Below are positions 63,810 through 64,000 of a stretch of DNA of 64,000 nucleotides, piece after piece. The notes beneath the pieces are model-generated. The model was given only the letters and a program-made list of their open reading frames with translations, was not told the DNA's origin and made no database searches. The stretch's first letter is position 1; every line of letters starts with the position of its first letter. The stretch spans positions 558,001-622,000 of the forward strand of contig JAGFBZ010000006.1 in NCBI GenBank assembly GCA_018398805.1, given 5' to 3'. The DNA comes from Hirundichthys speculiger (Eukaryota > Chordata > Actinopteri > Beloniformes > Exocoetidae). Made by a program: the position numbers and the translations under genes.

Positions 63810-64000
63810 ACACCCTCCGGTCCCCCTTTTTAAAGAGGGGGACCACCACCCCAGTCTGCCAATCCAGCGGTACTGTCCCCGACGTCCACGCGATGCTGCA
63901 GAGGCGTGTCAACCAAGACAGCCCCTCAGCATCCAGAGCCTTGAGGAACTCCGGGCGGATCTCATCCACACCCGGGGCCCTGCCACCGAGGAGCTTTTTT
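63810..64000 (-). pseudogene. Rex3 reverse transcriptase, upstream part
   Basis: Minus-strand translation gives GVDEIRPEFLKALDAEGLSW, then TGTVPLDWQTGVVVPLFKKG and RRVCSN, which would join to YRGI on the other side of the hAT. It is the N-terminal portion of the RT domain and continues past the window edge. Confidence 0.85.

Larger units (their letters stand above)
61211..64000 (-). mobile_element. Rex3 (RTE-clade LINE), interrupted, runs off the right end
   Basis: The minus strand encodes an RTE-type reverse transcriptase, continuous except for a nested hAT (62515-63801). Conserved text at 62103-62123 (CGGTGACAAAGGGCAGCC) and 63841-63861 (CCACCCCAGTCTGCCA) matches the two stretches I remember as diagnostic for fish Rex3, and their spacing without the hAT is about 460 bp. 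The element sits in an intron of CENATAC in antisense orientation. Its 5' part with the endonuclease domain is beyond the window. Confidence 0.92.

Overview
The window is nuclear DNA from a bony fish, probably a percomorph teleost. Three things point there: the transposon load (Rex3, L2-clade LINEs, many short hAT elements with 8-bp target duplications, PIF/Harbinger, Tc1 relics, a tRNA-derived SINE); C2H2 zinc-finger genes that use the helical first exon common in percomorph ZNF clusters; and a spliced fish copy of CENATAC (CCDC84). There are no operons, CRISPR arrays, rRNA genes or intact tRNA genes.

Layout. 1-11350: gene-poor, with an L2 relic, a Tc1 relic and simple repeats. 11351-17332 (minus): ZNF-A, one 172-nt coding first exon and one large terminal exon with a Ser/Thr/Lys-rich linker and eight C2H2 fingers. 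26196-39536 (minus): ZNF-B, a tandem paralogue whose 9.9-kb intron is full of transposons. 46023-46870 and 48827-49690 (minus): two further ZNF terminal exons (C, five fingers; D, four plus a decayed fifth). The only further first exon is at 55067-55238. 57568 to beyond 60989 (plus): the first eight exons of CENATAC, whose product is needed for splicing of minor (AT-AC) introns. Its next intron carries a Rex3 retrotransposon that runs off the window's right end.

The two strongest signals are structural. First, insertions are repeatedly nested and can be resolved to the base by their target duplications: hAT in hAT (14787-16282 and 23584-25121), LINE in hAT (18438-20062), hAT in Rex3 reverse transcriptase (62515-63801), and an unclassified 357-bp insert in Rex3 (53933-54289). 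Second, all four ZNF terminal exons are broken by small indels, and almost all of these are 1-2 bp insertions at sites not shared between copies. That pattern suggests assembly or sequencing indels as much as gene death, and raw reads should decide it.

I found no convincing new molecular system. The nearest to undescribed material are the ZNF-A/B linker proteins with an internal repeat, an unclassified three-copy repeat family, a decayed DNA transposon with an unusual short ORF near 35.3 kb, and the unclassified 357-bp insert.
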